NCBI GenBank assembly: GCA_903914955.1
Contig: CAIWRB010000095.1
Location: 1-43,833, forward strand
From: an uncultured Chloroflexota bacterium
GTDB taxonomy: Bacteria > Chloroflexota > Anaerolineae > Anaerolineales > Villigracilaceae
Reading direction: 5' to 3'
DNA length: 43,833 nt
Both the position numbers and the translations under genes were made by a program. The notes under the pieces are model-generated. The model was given only the letters and a program-made list of their open reading frames with translations. It made no database searches and was not told the origin of the DNA. Within the stretch, counting starts at the first letter, position 1. The number at the start of each line of letters is the position of its first letter. Of the stretch, positions 34,388-43,659 are shown one piece after another.

Positions 34388-35302
34388 CTAATGCTGTTGA
34401 TGGCTGGCTGTGCCGAAGGCGTGTTCGTAAACGAGCATGATGTAATATTCCCAGTTGAATGTATCTTCATAAGCAATGGACTGTCCCATTCGCGCAGATG
34501 GGGCGTTCTTGAGATTCTTTTCAAGGAACGCGAGCATCTGGTTCCATGCGTCACCTTGCGCGCCGCCGGCCTGGATGCCAGCTACATCTTCTACGAAGGC
34601 GTGCGGCTGACCATCATAGACAGTGATTTCATGCGGGATGTTGGCCGTGGTCAAAGCCGCATCAAATAAATTGACATCTTCAACAGAAATGGATTGGTCG
34701 GCACTGCCAAAAATTCCAAGCAGCGGGCCGGGCAACGCCTTCAACACTTGCGGATCAATTTCGGGCGAGCCGTAAAAAATAACAGTAGCGGCTAATTTAT
34801 TATTATGAAGGCTATACACCAATGAGGTCCGCCCGCCATAACAGAAACCTGCAATGGCAATGCGATTTGAGTCGACGTCAGGTTGAGTCTCAAGCCAAGC
34901 ATAAATCGAGTCTAAATCTGCATTTACATTTTCAGGTTTGGTGGTGACGACTTGATATATGGCGCGCGGAATCCATGAAGTAGCGGAACCGCGGAATGTA
35001 TCCGGAGCGATAACGAGATAGCCTTGCTGTGCGAGCAAATCCGCTTTGCCGACGATCGATTCGCGCAAACCATAGAATTCGTGGATCATGATGACGGTGG
35101 GAAATGGACCGTCGCCTGCGGGTTTGGCAATGTAGGCACGTACATCAGGGCCGCCGTTCGCTCCGGGGACGGTAGTGTTGATGAGGCTGTCGAGTCGGTT
35201 TGCGCCGAGCAGCGAATCCACAAAAATGCTGAGAGGCAGGAAAAGTATCAGGATCGCAAGAACAGATAAAAGACCAAGCAGGATGCGTTTGAAGGTTTTC
35301 AT
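34388..35302 (-). CDS. Dienelactone hydrolase family protein, membrane-anchored or secreted
   Basis: A 304-residue protein started at ATG 35302, which has GGAG six bases upstream; longer in-frame starts up to 35353 lack this. The N-terminus is a signal anchor (FKRILLGLLSVLAILILFLPLSIFV). The alpha/beta-hydrolase domain carries the nucleophile Cys in GFCYGGR, the acid Asp in FGSADQSIS and the base His in GQPHAFVED, the triad of dienelactone hydrolases. These open lactones in aromatic breakdown, but many extracytoplasmic members have other ester substrates. Its terminal residues end close to a dispersed repeat. Confidence 0.85.
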   Translation of the reverse strand: MKTFKRILLGLLSVLAILILFLPLSIFVDSLLGANRLDSLINTTVPGANGGPDVRAYIAKPAGDGPFPTVIMIHEFYGLRESIVGKADLLAQQGYLVIAPDTFRGSATSWIPRAIYQVVTTKPENVNADLDSIYAWLETQPDVDSNRIAIAGFCYGGRTSLVYSLHNNKLAATVIFYGSPEIDPQVLKALPGPLLGIFGSADQSISVEDVNLFDAALTTANIPHEITVYDGQPHAFVEDVAGIQAGGAQGDAWNQMLAFLEKNLKNAPSARMGQSIAYEDTFNWEYYIMLVYEHAFGTASHQQH

Positions 35303-35361
35303 AATTTTCTCCATATCGATAAGATGATCCATTATATTCGGGAACGCGGTCAAATCCTCTC

Positions 35362-35399
35362 AAAAATAAAAGCCCCGCATCCAAAATAGATGCAGGGCT
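35362..35399 (-). terminator. Terminator of the giant multiheme cytochrome gene
   Basis: On the minus strand AGCCCTGCATC pairs with GATGCGGGGCT (one G-U pair), followed by TTTTATTTTT. It lies 21 bp beyond the stop codon. Confidence 0.85.
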
Positions 35400-35419
35400 A
35401 ATTCCATTATTAGATTTTG

Positions 35420-38400
35420 CTAAGGCGTGCGTCCAGTGGCATGGCAATCCGCACAGGTGGTCGACGAATAATTACGGACATCAATATGTTTGGATGCCAT
35501 ATTGCTGATCGTATGTTCATGACAGCTAAAGCAGGTATAAGCCGAGGTTGTGCTTGGATGACAGGTTACACAGGCAACAATTGGGTTGAGACCATGAGTA
35601 AGCGGGAAGGTGTGTTTGAAGGTTGAAGGCTTCCAAGCAGTTGTGGTATGACAGGTCGCGCAATTGGTACCAGCTTTGCCGACGTGAACATCTTTTGTCT
35701 TATGGCACGAATAACAATCTTTGGGTGTACCCACGAAGACGCTGTTGATATGGCAGTTGGCGCAGACGACATTGATGTGCGCTCCGGTCAACGGGAATGC
35801 TGACAGGTTGTGATTGAAGGTGGCAGGTTTCCAGGCTGTGGTGGAGTGACATGCCGCGCAATTCGTCCCATACTTGCCGCCGTGATGATCATTCGCCGCA
35901 TGGCAGGCATAACAGGTTGTGGGCGTGCCTTTGAACTTAAGATCCGCATGGCAACTAGCACAGAGAACGGTGGTGTGCGCACCTGTCAGTTTGAAGATTG
36001 AGTTGGCATGGTTGAACGTGGTGGGCTTCCAGCCTGCAGTGGTATGGCATGTCTCACATTGAGCGCCAAGTGCGCCGGCATGCGGATCACTGCTGCCATG
36101 GCACGAAACGCAGGTGGCAGGTGTGCCAACAAAGAATTTATCTTTATGACATTGCGCACACGTTACAGCAGTGTGTTTACCCGTCAATTGGAAGCTTGAA
36201 TTTTTATGATCAAATGTGCTCGGCGTCCAGCCGCTGGTCGTGTGACACTGTGCGCACTGAGTGCCAAGTTTGCCGGCATGCGGATCGTTCTTGGTATGGC
36301 AGGATGCGCAGTCCATGGGAGTGCCTTTGAAGACACCGTTGATATGACAACTCGCACATAAAACAGAAGCGTGTTTACCCGTCAACTGGAAAGCGGAACT
36401 ACTATGATTGAACGTAGATGGCTTCCAGCCGCTGGGCGAATGACAGATCGCGCATTGTGTGCCAAGAGTGCCTGCATGAGCATCATCCTTGGTGTGACAT
36501 GAGGCGCAGGCCATGGGCGTACCTTTGAAGACACCATTTATATGGCAGGTTTCACAAGCGACCACTGAGTGCTTACCATCCAGATGGAACGCGAACTTGG
36601 AATGATCCACTTTAGCGAGTTCCCAGCCTTCGGGAGAGTGACAGCCGGCACATTCTGTCCCAAACTGACCGTTGTGATGGTCATCCTTTAAGTGACAGGA
36701 GACGCAGGCTTGTGGGGCTGACTTCAGCTCGCTCAGTGTGTGGGCATTGATATGACACTTCGAGCAGGCCAGCGGCGCATGTTTGCCGGCCAATTTGAAT
36801 GAAACCAAATTATGGTTAAAGGCCGAGCCGAGAGACTCCACTCCATTATGACAGGCCATACAATTCGTACCAAACGTCAGGAAGTGTTCGGTCGAAAAAG
36901 CCTGGTTGATCTGCAAATGGCAATTACCGCACGTATCCTGATCGAACGGCGAGGTGTATCCATTTACGTGACAATCTTTACATGCAAATGCAGTGTTATC
37001 CGTCTTGGTCTTATGCGAGGTCAGTTTGAAGGAAACTTTGCTGTGGTCAAATGTGGAAGGACTCCAGCCTGCGGGACTATGACAAGTTCCGCATTGGTTG
37101 CCAAGAGTACCTTTGTGCGGATCATTCTTGGTGTGGCACGAGGCGCAGTCCGTAGGCGTACCTTTGAAGACATTGTTGATATGGCAACTCTGACAGACTA
37201 CGGCCGAGTGTTTACCGGTCAAGTGGAATGCCGAGTTGTTATGATCAAATGTGGATGGCTTCCAGCCAGCCGGCGAATGGCAGGTTGCACATTGGCTGCC
37301 AAGAGTACCCGCATGAACATCATCCTTGGTGTGACATGAAGCACAGTCCGTAGGCGTACCTTTGAAGACATTGTTGATGTGGCAGCTCTGACAGACAACG
37401 GCTGAGTGTTTACCGGTCAAATGGAATGCCGAGTTGTTATGATCGAACGTGGATGGCTTCCAGCCACTGGGCGAATGGCAGATTGCGCATTGTGTGCCAA
37501 GAGTGCCTGCATGAGCATCATCCTTGGTGTGACATGAGGCGCAGGCCGTGGGCGTACCTTTGAAGACACCATTAATATGGCAGGATTCACAGGCAACCAC
37601 TGAGTGCTTACCATCAAGATGGAACGCGAACTTGGAATGGTCCACTTTTGCGAGTGCCCAGCCGTCGGGAGAGTGGCAGCCGGCACATTCTGTCCCAAAC
37701 TGACCGTTGTGATGATCATCCTTTAAGTGACAGGAGACGCAAGCCTGTGGCGCTGACTTCAAGTCGCTCAACGTGTGTACATTGATATGACACTTCGAGC
37801 AGGCCAGTGGCGCATGTTTGCCGGCCAATTTGAATGAAACCAAATTATGGTTAAAGGCCGAGCCGAGAGACTCCACGCCATTATGACAGGCCATACAATC
37901 CGTACCAAACGTCAGGAAATGTTCGGTCGCAAAAGCTAGGTTGATCTGCAAGTGGCAATTACCGCACGTATCTTGATCGAACGGCGAGGTGTAGCCTTTT
38001 ACGTGACAATCTTTACATGCAAATGCAGTGTTATCCGTCTTGGTCTTATGCGAGGTCAGTTTGAAGGAAACCGAGTTGTGGTCGAATGTGGAAGGACTCC
38101 AGCCAGCGGGACTATGACAAGTTCCGCATTGGCTGCCAAGAGTGCCCGCATGAGCATCATCTTTGGTATGGCACGAAGCGCAGTCTGTGGGTGTGTCCTT
38201 GAAGATATTATTTTTATGGCAACCCGTACAAGCAACAGCAGAATGTTTCCCGTCCAAATGGAAGGCGAATTTCGAGTGATCGACCGTGGCAGGTTTCCAG
38301 CCAGCCGGCGAATGACAGGTTGCACATAGCGTCCCAAGTTGACCGGCATGCGCATCATCTTTGATATGACACGAGGCACAGTCGGTGGGCGTGCCCTTGA

Positions 38401-41400
38401 AGACTCCATTGATATGGCAACTCTGACAGACAACGGCCGAATGTTTACCGGTCAAATGGAAGGCCGCGTTGTTATGATTGAATGTGGATGGCTTCCAACC
38501 AGCGGGTGAATGGCAGGTTGCGCATTGATTGCCAAGAGTGCCCGCATGAGCATCATCTTTGGTGTGACACGAGGCGCAGTCTGTAGGCGTGCCTTTGAAG
38601 ACACCATTGATATGGCAGTTCGTGCAGGCAACAGCAGAATGTTTCCCATCCAGGTGGAACGCAAATTTCGAGTGATCCACTGTGGCAGGTTTCCAGCCAG
38701 CAGGCAGATGGCATGCTCCGCACTGCGTACCAAGCTGACCCTTATGATTATCATCTTTTTCATGACATGAGAAACAATCTTTTGGTGCGGCTTTCAGATC
38801 AGCGATAGTACGAGCGTTGATATGACAAGCTGAACATTTCGCAGCGATATGTTTCCCACTCAGTGGGAAGGCTACTTTGGCGTGGTCAAAGTTGGAACCG
38901 CGTGATTCGACGCCGTCATGACAGGCCATACAATTCGTGCCAAACGCCAGGAAGTGTTCGGTCGAAAATACCTGATTGATCTGCAAATGGCAATTGCCGC
39001 ACGAGTCTTGGTCAAATGGCGCAGCATAACCTTTTACGTGACAATCCTTGCAGAGGAATGCGGTGTTATCCGTCTTGGTCTTATGCGAAGTTAGTTTGAA
39101 GGAAACCGAGTTGTGATCAAATGTGGCAGGACTCCAGCCCGCGGGACTATGACAAGTTCCGCATTGGGTGCCAAGAGTGCCCGCATGAGCATCATCTTTG
39201 GTGTGACATGAGGCGCAGGCCATGGGCGTACCTTTGAAGACACCATTGATATGGCATCCTGTACAGGCAACAGCAGAGTGTTTCCCATCCAGGTGGAACG
39301 CAAATTTCGAGTGATCCACAGTGGCAGGTTTCCAGCCAGCGGGCAGATGGCACGCTCCGCACTGCGTACCAAGCTGACCCTTATGATTATCATCTTTTTC
39401 ATGACATGAGAAACAATCTTTTGGCGCAGCTTTCAGATCAGCGATAGTACGAGCGTTGATATGACAGGCTGAACATTTCGCAGCGATATGTTTCCCACTC
39501 AGTGGGAAGGCTACTTTGGCGTGGTCAAAGTTGGAACCGTGTGATTCGACGCCGTCATGACAAGCCTTACAATCCGTACCAAATGTCAGAAAATGTTCGG
39601 TCGAAAATACCTGGTCGATCTGCAGGTGGCAATTACCACATATATTTTGGTCGAATGGCGCGGCATAACCTTTTACGTGACAATCCTTGCAGAGGAATGC
39701 GGTATTATCCGTCTTGGTCTTATGTGAGGTTAGTTTGAAGGAAACCGAGTTGTGATCAAATGTGGCAGGACTCCAACCTGCGGGACTATGACATGTTCCG
39801 CATTGGTTGCCAAGAGTGCCCGCATGAGCATCATCTTTGGTATGACACGAGGCGCAGTCTGTGGGTGTGTCTTTGAAGATATTATTTTTATGGCAACCCG
39901 CACAAGCAACTGCTGAATGTTTCCCATCCAGATGGAACGGGAATTTCGAGTGATCGACCGTGGCTGGTTTCCAGCCCGCGGGACTATGACAGGTTGCACA
40001 TAGCGTACCAAGCTGACCGCCATGCGCATCGTCTTTGATATGACACGAGGCACAGTCGGTGGGCGTGCCCTTGAAGACTCCATTGATATGGCAGTTTGCA
40101 CAAATAACAGTGGAATGCTTCCCATCCAGATGGAATGCGAATTTCGAGTGATCCACTGTGGCAGGTTTCCAGCCAGCGGGCTGATGACATGCTCCGCACT
40201 GGGTACCTAGCTGACCCTTGTGGAAATCATTTTTTTCATGACAGGAGAAACAATCCTGCGGCGTTCCTTTGAAGACGCCATTCTTATGGCAACTTTCACA
40301 GGCCACAGCGGCATGTTTACCGTCCAGATGGAACGCAAACTTGGAATGATCTACCTTTGCAAGACTCCAGCCTTCGGGCGTATGGCAGGATGCGCAGTTG
40401 ACTCCAAACTGACCGTTATGATGATCATCTTTTTGATGACAGGAGACACACGCCAGTGGAGTCGCTTTTAAATCCTTAAGCGTGCGCGCGTTGATATGGC
40501 AGACAGAACATTTCAGTGGGGCATGTTTTCCGATCAGGTTGAACGCCACCTTGTTATGATCGAATAGCGTGCCATGCGACTCGACACCGTCATGACAAGC
40601 CATGCAATTCGTGCCAAACGCCAGGAAGTGTTCGGTCGAAAACACCTGATTGATCTGCAAATGGCAATTGCCGCAAGTATTTTGGTCAAATGGCGCGGCG
40701 TAACCTTTTACGTGACAATCTTTACAAACAAATGCGGTGCCATCTGTCTTGATCTTATGCGCGGTTAGCTTGAAGGAAACCGAGTTGTGATCAAAGGTGG
40801 CAGGACTCCAACCTAACGGGGTATGACAGGTTCCACACTGTGTTCCAAGAGAACCTGCATGCGCATCATCCTTGGTGTGACACGACGCGCAGTCCATGGG
40901 CGTACCTTTGAAGACACCATTAATATGACAGCTGGTACAGGCGGCGGTGGAATGTTTACCATCCAGATGAAACGCAAACTTCGAGTGGTCAACCTTCGCA
41001 GGTTTCCAGCCATCAGGTGTATGACAGGTTCCACACTGTGTACCAAGAGAACCTGCATGCGCATCATCCTTGGTATGGCACGAGGCGCAATCCATCGGTG
41101 TGCCTTTGAAGACACCGTTAATATGGCAGCTCGCACAGACTACGCTGGAATGTTTGCCATCCAAATGGAATGCGAATTTCGAGTGATCCACTTTGGCAGG
41201 TTTCCACGCTTCGGGTGAATGGCACGATCCGCAGCTTGTCCCAAATTGACCATTATGGAAATCATCCTTTTGATGACAGGAGAAACAGTCCTGTGAAGTG
41301 GCCTGCATGTCAGCGATAGTACGGTCATTAATATGACAAGTGGAACATTTAGCGAGGGAGTGCTTGCCGATCAGGTGGAAAGAGACTTTGTTGTGGTCAA

Positions 41401-42859
41401 ATGCCTTGCCATGCGAATCCAAACCGTCATGGCAAGCCATACAGTTCGTCCAAAACGTCAGAATATGATCCGAAGCAAATGCCTTATTTACATTCAAATG
41501 ACAGTTGGCACAGACTACCTGGTCAAACGGACTGGCATAGCTTTTTACATGGCAATCCTTGCAGACAAATGCTGTGCCGTCTGTTTTTGTTTTGTGAGCC
41601 GCAAGCTTGAATGAAACTGTGTTGTGATCAAAGGTAGCTGAAGTCCAATCAGCGGGAGTATGGCAAGTTTCACATTGAGTGCCAAATTGGCCGGCATGTG
41701 TATCATCCTTCGCATGGCAGGCAAAACAATTTGTGGACGTGTTTTTGAAGTCAGCATTTTTATGGCAGCTTTCACAGGCGACGGTTGTATGTTTGCCATC
41801 CAACTTGAACGCGAACTTCGAATGATCGACCGCCCTATTCCATCCATCGGATGTGTGGCAGGAGGCGCAATCAGTACCGAATTGACCGGCATGTTTGTCG
41901 TCTTTTGCATGGCATGAGAAACAATCGGATGGAATACCTTTGTATTTATTATTGATATGGCAGTCGGTACAGATTACTTTTACATGCAATCCTGTTAATT
42001 TAAAGCTCGCGAGGTTGTGATCGAATTGAGCAGATTTTCCCCATCCTTCCGCAGTATGACAGACTCCGCATTGTGTCCCAAATTGGCCGAGATGCTGATC
42101 ATCTTTTTCGTGGCAGGCAAAGCAATCTTGCTTTGTAGCTTGCAAGCTGGGCAGATCATGGGCGCCAATGTGACATTGCGAGCACAATGTCAAAGCGTGA
42201 ATACCAACCAGTTTGAACGGAACCTGATTATGGTCGAAGTTTGAACCGTGCGAATCCAATCCATCATGACAGGCCTGACAATTCGTCCAAAAAGTCAGGA
42301 TGTGATCCTGGGTGAATACCTGATTAACTTTCAGATGGCAGGTTGCACAGGTCATTTGATCGAACGGTCCGCTATAACCATTGACATGGCAGTCTCTACA
42401 TTCAAACGGAGTACCGTCCATTCGCAGACGGTGTGTTTTTAGAGAAAAGCCAAGTTGATCATGTGGATCCCAGCCGGGTGGAATTCGAGTTAGTGTTGCG
42501 GCCGGGCCATGATGTTCTGTATGGCAAGTTCGGCAGTTCAGATCCGTTTGACCAAAACGGACCACACTGTGCAAACTTGCCGGGTCTTGAAGTTGGGCTG
42601 TGATGTCGGAATGACATGCCAGACATCGGTCTGCCATCGTAGCGGTTTCCCAAGGACTTGTATGACACGCGCTGCACTGTTGGATATCAGAATGTGAAGC
42701 TATGCCGCCCAGAGGCGCGCCAACCTGATTACTAAGACTCCCCGGATTGAATATTGCACCGCCGCTGGCAAAGGCCACGCCGGTGATACCTAAAAGAGTC
42801 ACTACTGCGACTAATAGGCCTGAAAAAGAGGAAACCCACCCTTGAATTGTTGTTTTCAT
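35420..42859 (-). CDS. Giant secreted multiheme c-type cytochrome, about 105 heme motifs
   Basis: A 2479-residue protein starting at ATG 42859, which has GGGAGG about nine bases upstream; the in-frame start at 42880 would precede the signal peptide by seven residues and is less likely. The signal peptide is about 32 residues (GLLVAVVTLLGITGVAFA-S). By hand count the mature part has 105 CxxCH motifs, one per about 23 residues and no other heme-binding variant seen. The basic unit has three motifs, with consensus CASCHTKDDAHAGTLGTQ, CGTCHSPAGWKPATFDHN and FHLTGKHSAVVCQSCH, and supplies three further histidines (in DAH, FDH and GKH), enough for bis-histidine ligation of every heme. No membrane helix or sorting motif is visible after the signal peptide. 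It fits a long electron wire for extracellular transfer. The gene stands alone, with no maturation genes nearby. Confidence 0.92.
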   Translation of the reverse strand: MKTTIQGWVSSFSGLLVAVVTLLGITGVAFASGGAIFNPGSLSNQVGAPLGGIASHSDIQQCSACHTSPWETATMADRCLACHSDITAQLQDPASLHSVVRFGQTDLNCRTCHTEHHGPAATLTRIPPGWDPHDQLGFSLKTHRLRMDGTPFECRDCHVNGYSGPFDQMTCATCHLKVNQVFTQDHILTFWTNCQACHDGLDSHGSNFDHNQVPFKLVGIHALTLCSQCHIGAHDLPSLQATKQDCFACHEKDDQHLGQFGTQCGVCHTAEGWGKSAQFDHNLASFKLTGLHVKVICTDCHINNKYKGIPSDCFSCHAKDDKHAGQFGTDCASCHTSDGWNRAVDHSKFAFKLDGKHTTVACESCHKNADFKNTSTNCFACHAKDDTHAGQFGTQCETCHTPADWTSATFDHNTVSFKLAAHKTKTDGTAFVCKDCHVKSYASPFDQVVCANCHLNVNKAFASDHILTFWTNCMACHDGLDSHGKAFDHNKVSFHLIGKHSLAKCSTCHINDRTIADMQATSQDCFSCHQKDDFHNGQFGTSCGSCHSPEAWKPAKVDHSKFAFHLDGKHSSVVCASCHINGVFKGTPMDCASCHTKDDAHAGSLGTQCGTCHTPDGWKPAKVDHSKFAFHLDGKHSTAACTSCHINGVFKGTPMDCASCHTKDDAHAGSLGTQCGTCHTPLGWSPATFDHNSVSFKLTAHKIKTDGTAFVCKDCHVKGYAAPFDQNTCGNCHLQINQVFSTEHFLAFGTNCMACHDGVESHGTLFDHNKVAFNLIGKHAPLKCSVCHINARTLKDLKATPLACVSCHQKDDHHNGQFGVNCASCHTPEGWSLAKVDHSKFAFHLDGKHAAVACESCHKNGVFKGTPQDCFSCHEKNDFHKGQLGTQCGACHQPAGWKPATVDHSKFAFHLDGKHSTVICANCHINGVFKGTPTDCASCHIKDDAHGGQLGTLCATCHSPAGWKPATVDHSKFPFHLDGKHSAVACAGCHKNNIFKDTPTDCASCHTKDDAHAGTLGNQCGTCHSPAGWSPATFDHNSVSFKLTSHKTKTDNTAFLCKDCHVKGYAAPFDQNICGNCHLQIDQVFSTEHFLTFGTDCKACHDGVESHGSNFDHAKVAFPLSGKHIAAKCSACHINARTIADLKAAPKDCFSCHEKDDNHKGQLGTQCGACHLPAGWKPATVDHSKFAFHLDGKHSAVACTGCHINGVFKGTPMACASCHTKDDAHAGTLGTQCGTCHSPAGWSPATFDHNSVSFKLTSHKTKTDNTAFLCKDCHVKGYAAPFDQDSCGNCHLQINQVFSTEHFLAFGTNCMACHDGVESRGSNFDHAKVAFPLSGKHIAAKCSACHINARTIADLKAAPKDCFSCHEKDDNHKGQLGTQCGACHLPAGWKPATVDHSKFAFHLDGKHSAVACTNCHINGVFKGTPTDCASCHTKDDAHAGTLGNQCATCHSPAGWKPSTFNHNNAAFHLTGKHSAVVCQSCHINGVFKGTPTDCASCHIKDDAHAGQLGTLCATCHSPAGWKPATVDHSKFAFHLDGKHSAVACTGCHKNNIFKDTPTDCASCHTKDDAHAGTLGSQCGTCHSPAGWSPSTFDHNSVSFKLTSHKTKTDNTAFACKDCHVKGYTSPFDQDTCGNCHLQINLAFATEHFLTFGTDCMACHNGVESLGSAFNHNLVSFKLAGKHAPLACSKCHINVHTLSDLKSAPQACVSCHLKDDHHNGQFGTECAGCHSPDGWALAKVDHSKFAFHLDGKHSVVACESCHINGVFKGTPTACASCHTKDDAHAGTLGTQCAICHSPSGWKPSTFDHNNSAFHLTGKHSAVVCQSCHINNVFKGTPTDCASCHTKDDVHAGTLGSQCATCHSPAGWKPSTFDHNNSAFHLTGKHSAVVCQSCHINNVFKGTPTDCASCHTKNDPHKGTLGNQCGTCHSPAGWSPSTFDHSKVSFKLTSHKTKTDNTAFACKDCHVNGYTSPFDQDTCGNCHLQINQAFSTEHFLTFGTNCMACHNGVESLGSAFNHNLVSFKLAGKHAPLACSKCHINAHTLSELKSAPQACVSCHLKDDHHNGQFGTECAGCHSPEGWELAKVDHSKFAFHLDGKHSVVACETCHINGVFKGTPMACASCHTKDDAHAGTLGTQCAICHSPSGWKPSTFNHSSSAFQLTGKHASVLCASCHINGVFKGTPMDCASCHTKNDPHAGKLGTQCAQCHTTSGWTPSTFDHKNSSFQLTGKHTAVTCAQCHKDKFFVGTPATCVSCHGSSDPHAGALGAQCETCHTTAGWKPTTFNHANSIFKLTGAHTTVLCASCHADLKFKGTPTTCYACHAANDHHGGKYGTNCAACHSTTAWKPATFNHNLSAFPLTGAHINVVCANCHINSVFVGTPKDCYSCHKTKDVHVGKAGTNCATCHTTTAWKPSTFKHTFPLTHGLNPIVACVTCHPSTTSAYTCFSCHEHTISNMASKHIDVRNYSSTTCADCHATGRTP
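35600..42480 (-). repeat. Nested tandem repeats inside the multiheme cytochrome gene
   Basis: Three-heme units are arranged in higher-order repeats marked by a CKDCHVKGYAAPFDQ / CGNCHLQINQVFSTEHFL / CMACHDGVESHG block. This block occurs seven times, at heme numbers 4, 16, 28, 43, 52, 67 and 82, so spacings are 12, 12, 15, 9, 15 and 15 hemes, always multiples of three. At the DNA level near-identical segments recur with offsets of 639 bp (38812 against 39451, 213 codons, 9 hemes) and about 1035 bp (36781 against 37816, 345 codons, 15 hemes). These are recent in-frame duplications. Confidence 0.85.
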
Positions 42860-42880
42860 ATTGTAAAGCCTCCCTTCCAA

Positions 42881-43546
42881 GGTATGCCGCTCAAAAGTAC
42901 ATTAGCCGCAAACGATTGGAAGCATTTACAGTCGCAAAAAAATTCTGCTCAAAAATACCAAGTTTCTGCCCAATCAAATCTGATCAAAATTACTTTTTAC
43001 CGATCATTTTTAGTGCTTTTTGCCCATAGCTTTACGGCAAAGAGAAAAAAAATAATAAAGTCACAAAAAGCCCTGCTAGTAGGCAGTCGCCAAATGCCAA
43101 TAAAGGTTACCAATTACAATGTATTTGCAATACTTATACCGATGAGGTATAACTCCAATCGGTCAAAATACATAGCTCGCATTTCCCTATCAATTATCCA
43201 TTCCAGAGCGTTTCTGTGAACTTTGGGAAACAAAAAATTCATATCTAGAAATTTCAATCTTCTAGATCTTTTTTACTAAATTTGATGTATTAAAATAACA
43301 TGAATGGCTCTCATATTCCGTTATAAAAACATTGCGCGCACCTTTCTTTTTTGTAAGGAGTAAATTAGGCCCGCGCCTAACTTATCTTCTTTTAAAATCT
43401 ACAAATGAATCTTCTCAAAGCGGATTAATGAAATAGACCCCACAACCATTCTGGGGCAGGGTTTCCTCTTTTATGAATAGTTTTATCTACGGGGAAAATC
43501 GCTTCGCGAGATTGCCAATTCCAGCGAAATTTCATCAAAATCCTTG
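42881..43546. other. Long AT-rich gene-free region upstream of the cytochrome and tRNA genes
   Basis: No convincing gene in about 670 bases. It contains several short inverted repeats: GTATT/AATAC (43121-43133), TTATACC/GGTATAA (43134-43140 and 43146-43152) and ATCTAGAA/TTCTAGAT (43243-43250 and 43260-43267). The first two lie about 260-290 bp upstream of the giant cytochrome gene and could be operators in its control region. Confidence 0.5.
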
Positions 43547-43555
43547 TGGTATAAT
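43547..43555 (+). promoter_or_regulatory. Extended -10 promoter of tRNA-Ser
   Basis: TGGTATAAT is an extended -10 element (TGnTATAAT), 17 bp before the tRNA. No clear -35 box, which an extended -10 makes less necessary. Confidence 0.7.
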
Positions 43556-43572
43556 GTGCCCGTCCAAAAAAC

Positions 43573-43659
43573 GGAGAGGTCGCGTAGTCTGGCTTAGCGC
43601 GCACGCTTGGAAAGCGTGTAACCCACAAAGGTTCGCGGGTTCGAATCCCGCCCTCTCCG
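43573..43659 (+). tRNA. tRNA-Ser (anticodon GGA)
   Basis: Class II tRNA of 87 bases: acceptor GGAGAGG/CCTCTCC, anticodon stem CACGC/GCGTG with loop TTGGAAA giving GGA, a long variable arm, T arm CGGGTTCGAATCCCG and discriminator G. CCA is encoded directly after, at 43660-43662. It decodes UCC and UCU. Confidence 0.94.

Noticed and set aside
35566-42697. Many open frames on both strands within the giant cytochrome gene
   Set aside because: They are repeat-driven shadows: the regular CxxCH coding pattern keeps other frames open, and the products repeat in step with the heme units.
35420-42859. Frameshifted or merged assembly of several smaller cytochromes
   Set aside because: One frame stays open over 7.4 kb with a single signal peptide and a single stop followed by a terminator, and unit spacing stays regular. 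A collapse or expansion of repeat number by assembly cannot be excluded from the sequence alone.
42842-43219. Plus-strand frame of 125 codons upstream of the cytochrome gene
   Set aside because: It overlaps the cytochrome start and signal-peptide codons on the other strand, has no binding site and reads as AT-rich noise.
43425-43628. Minus-strand frame of 67 codons over tRNA-Ser
   Set aside because: It crosses the tRNA gene and its promoter.
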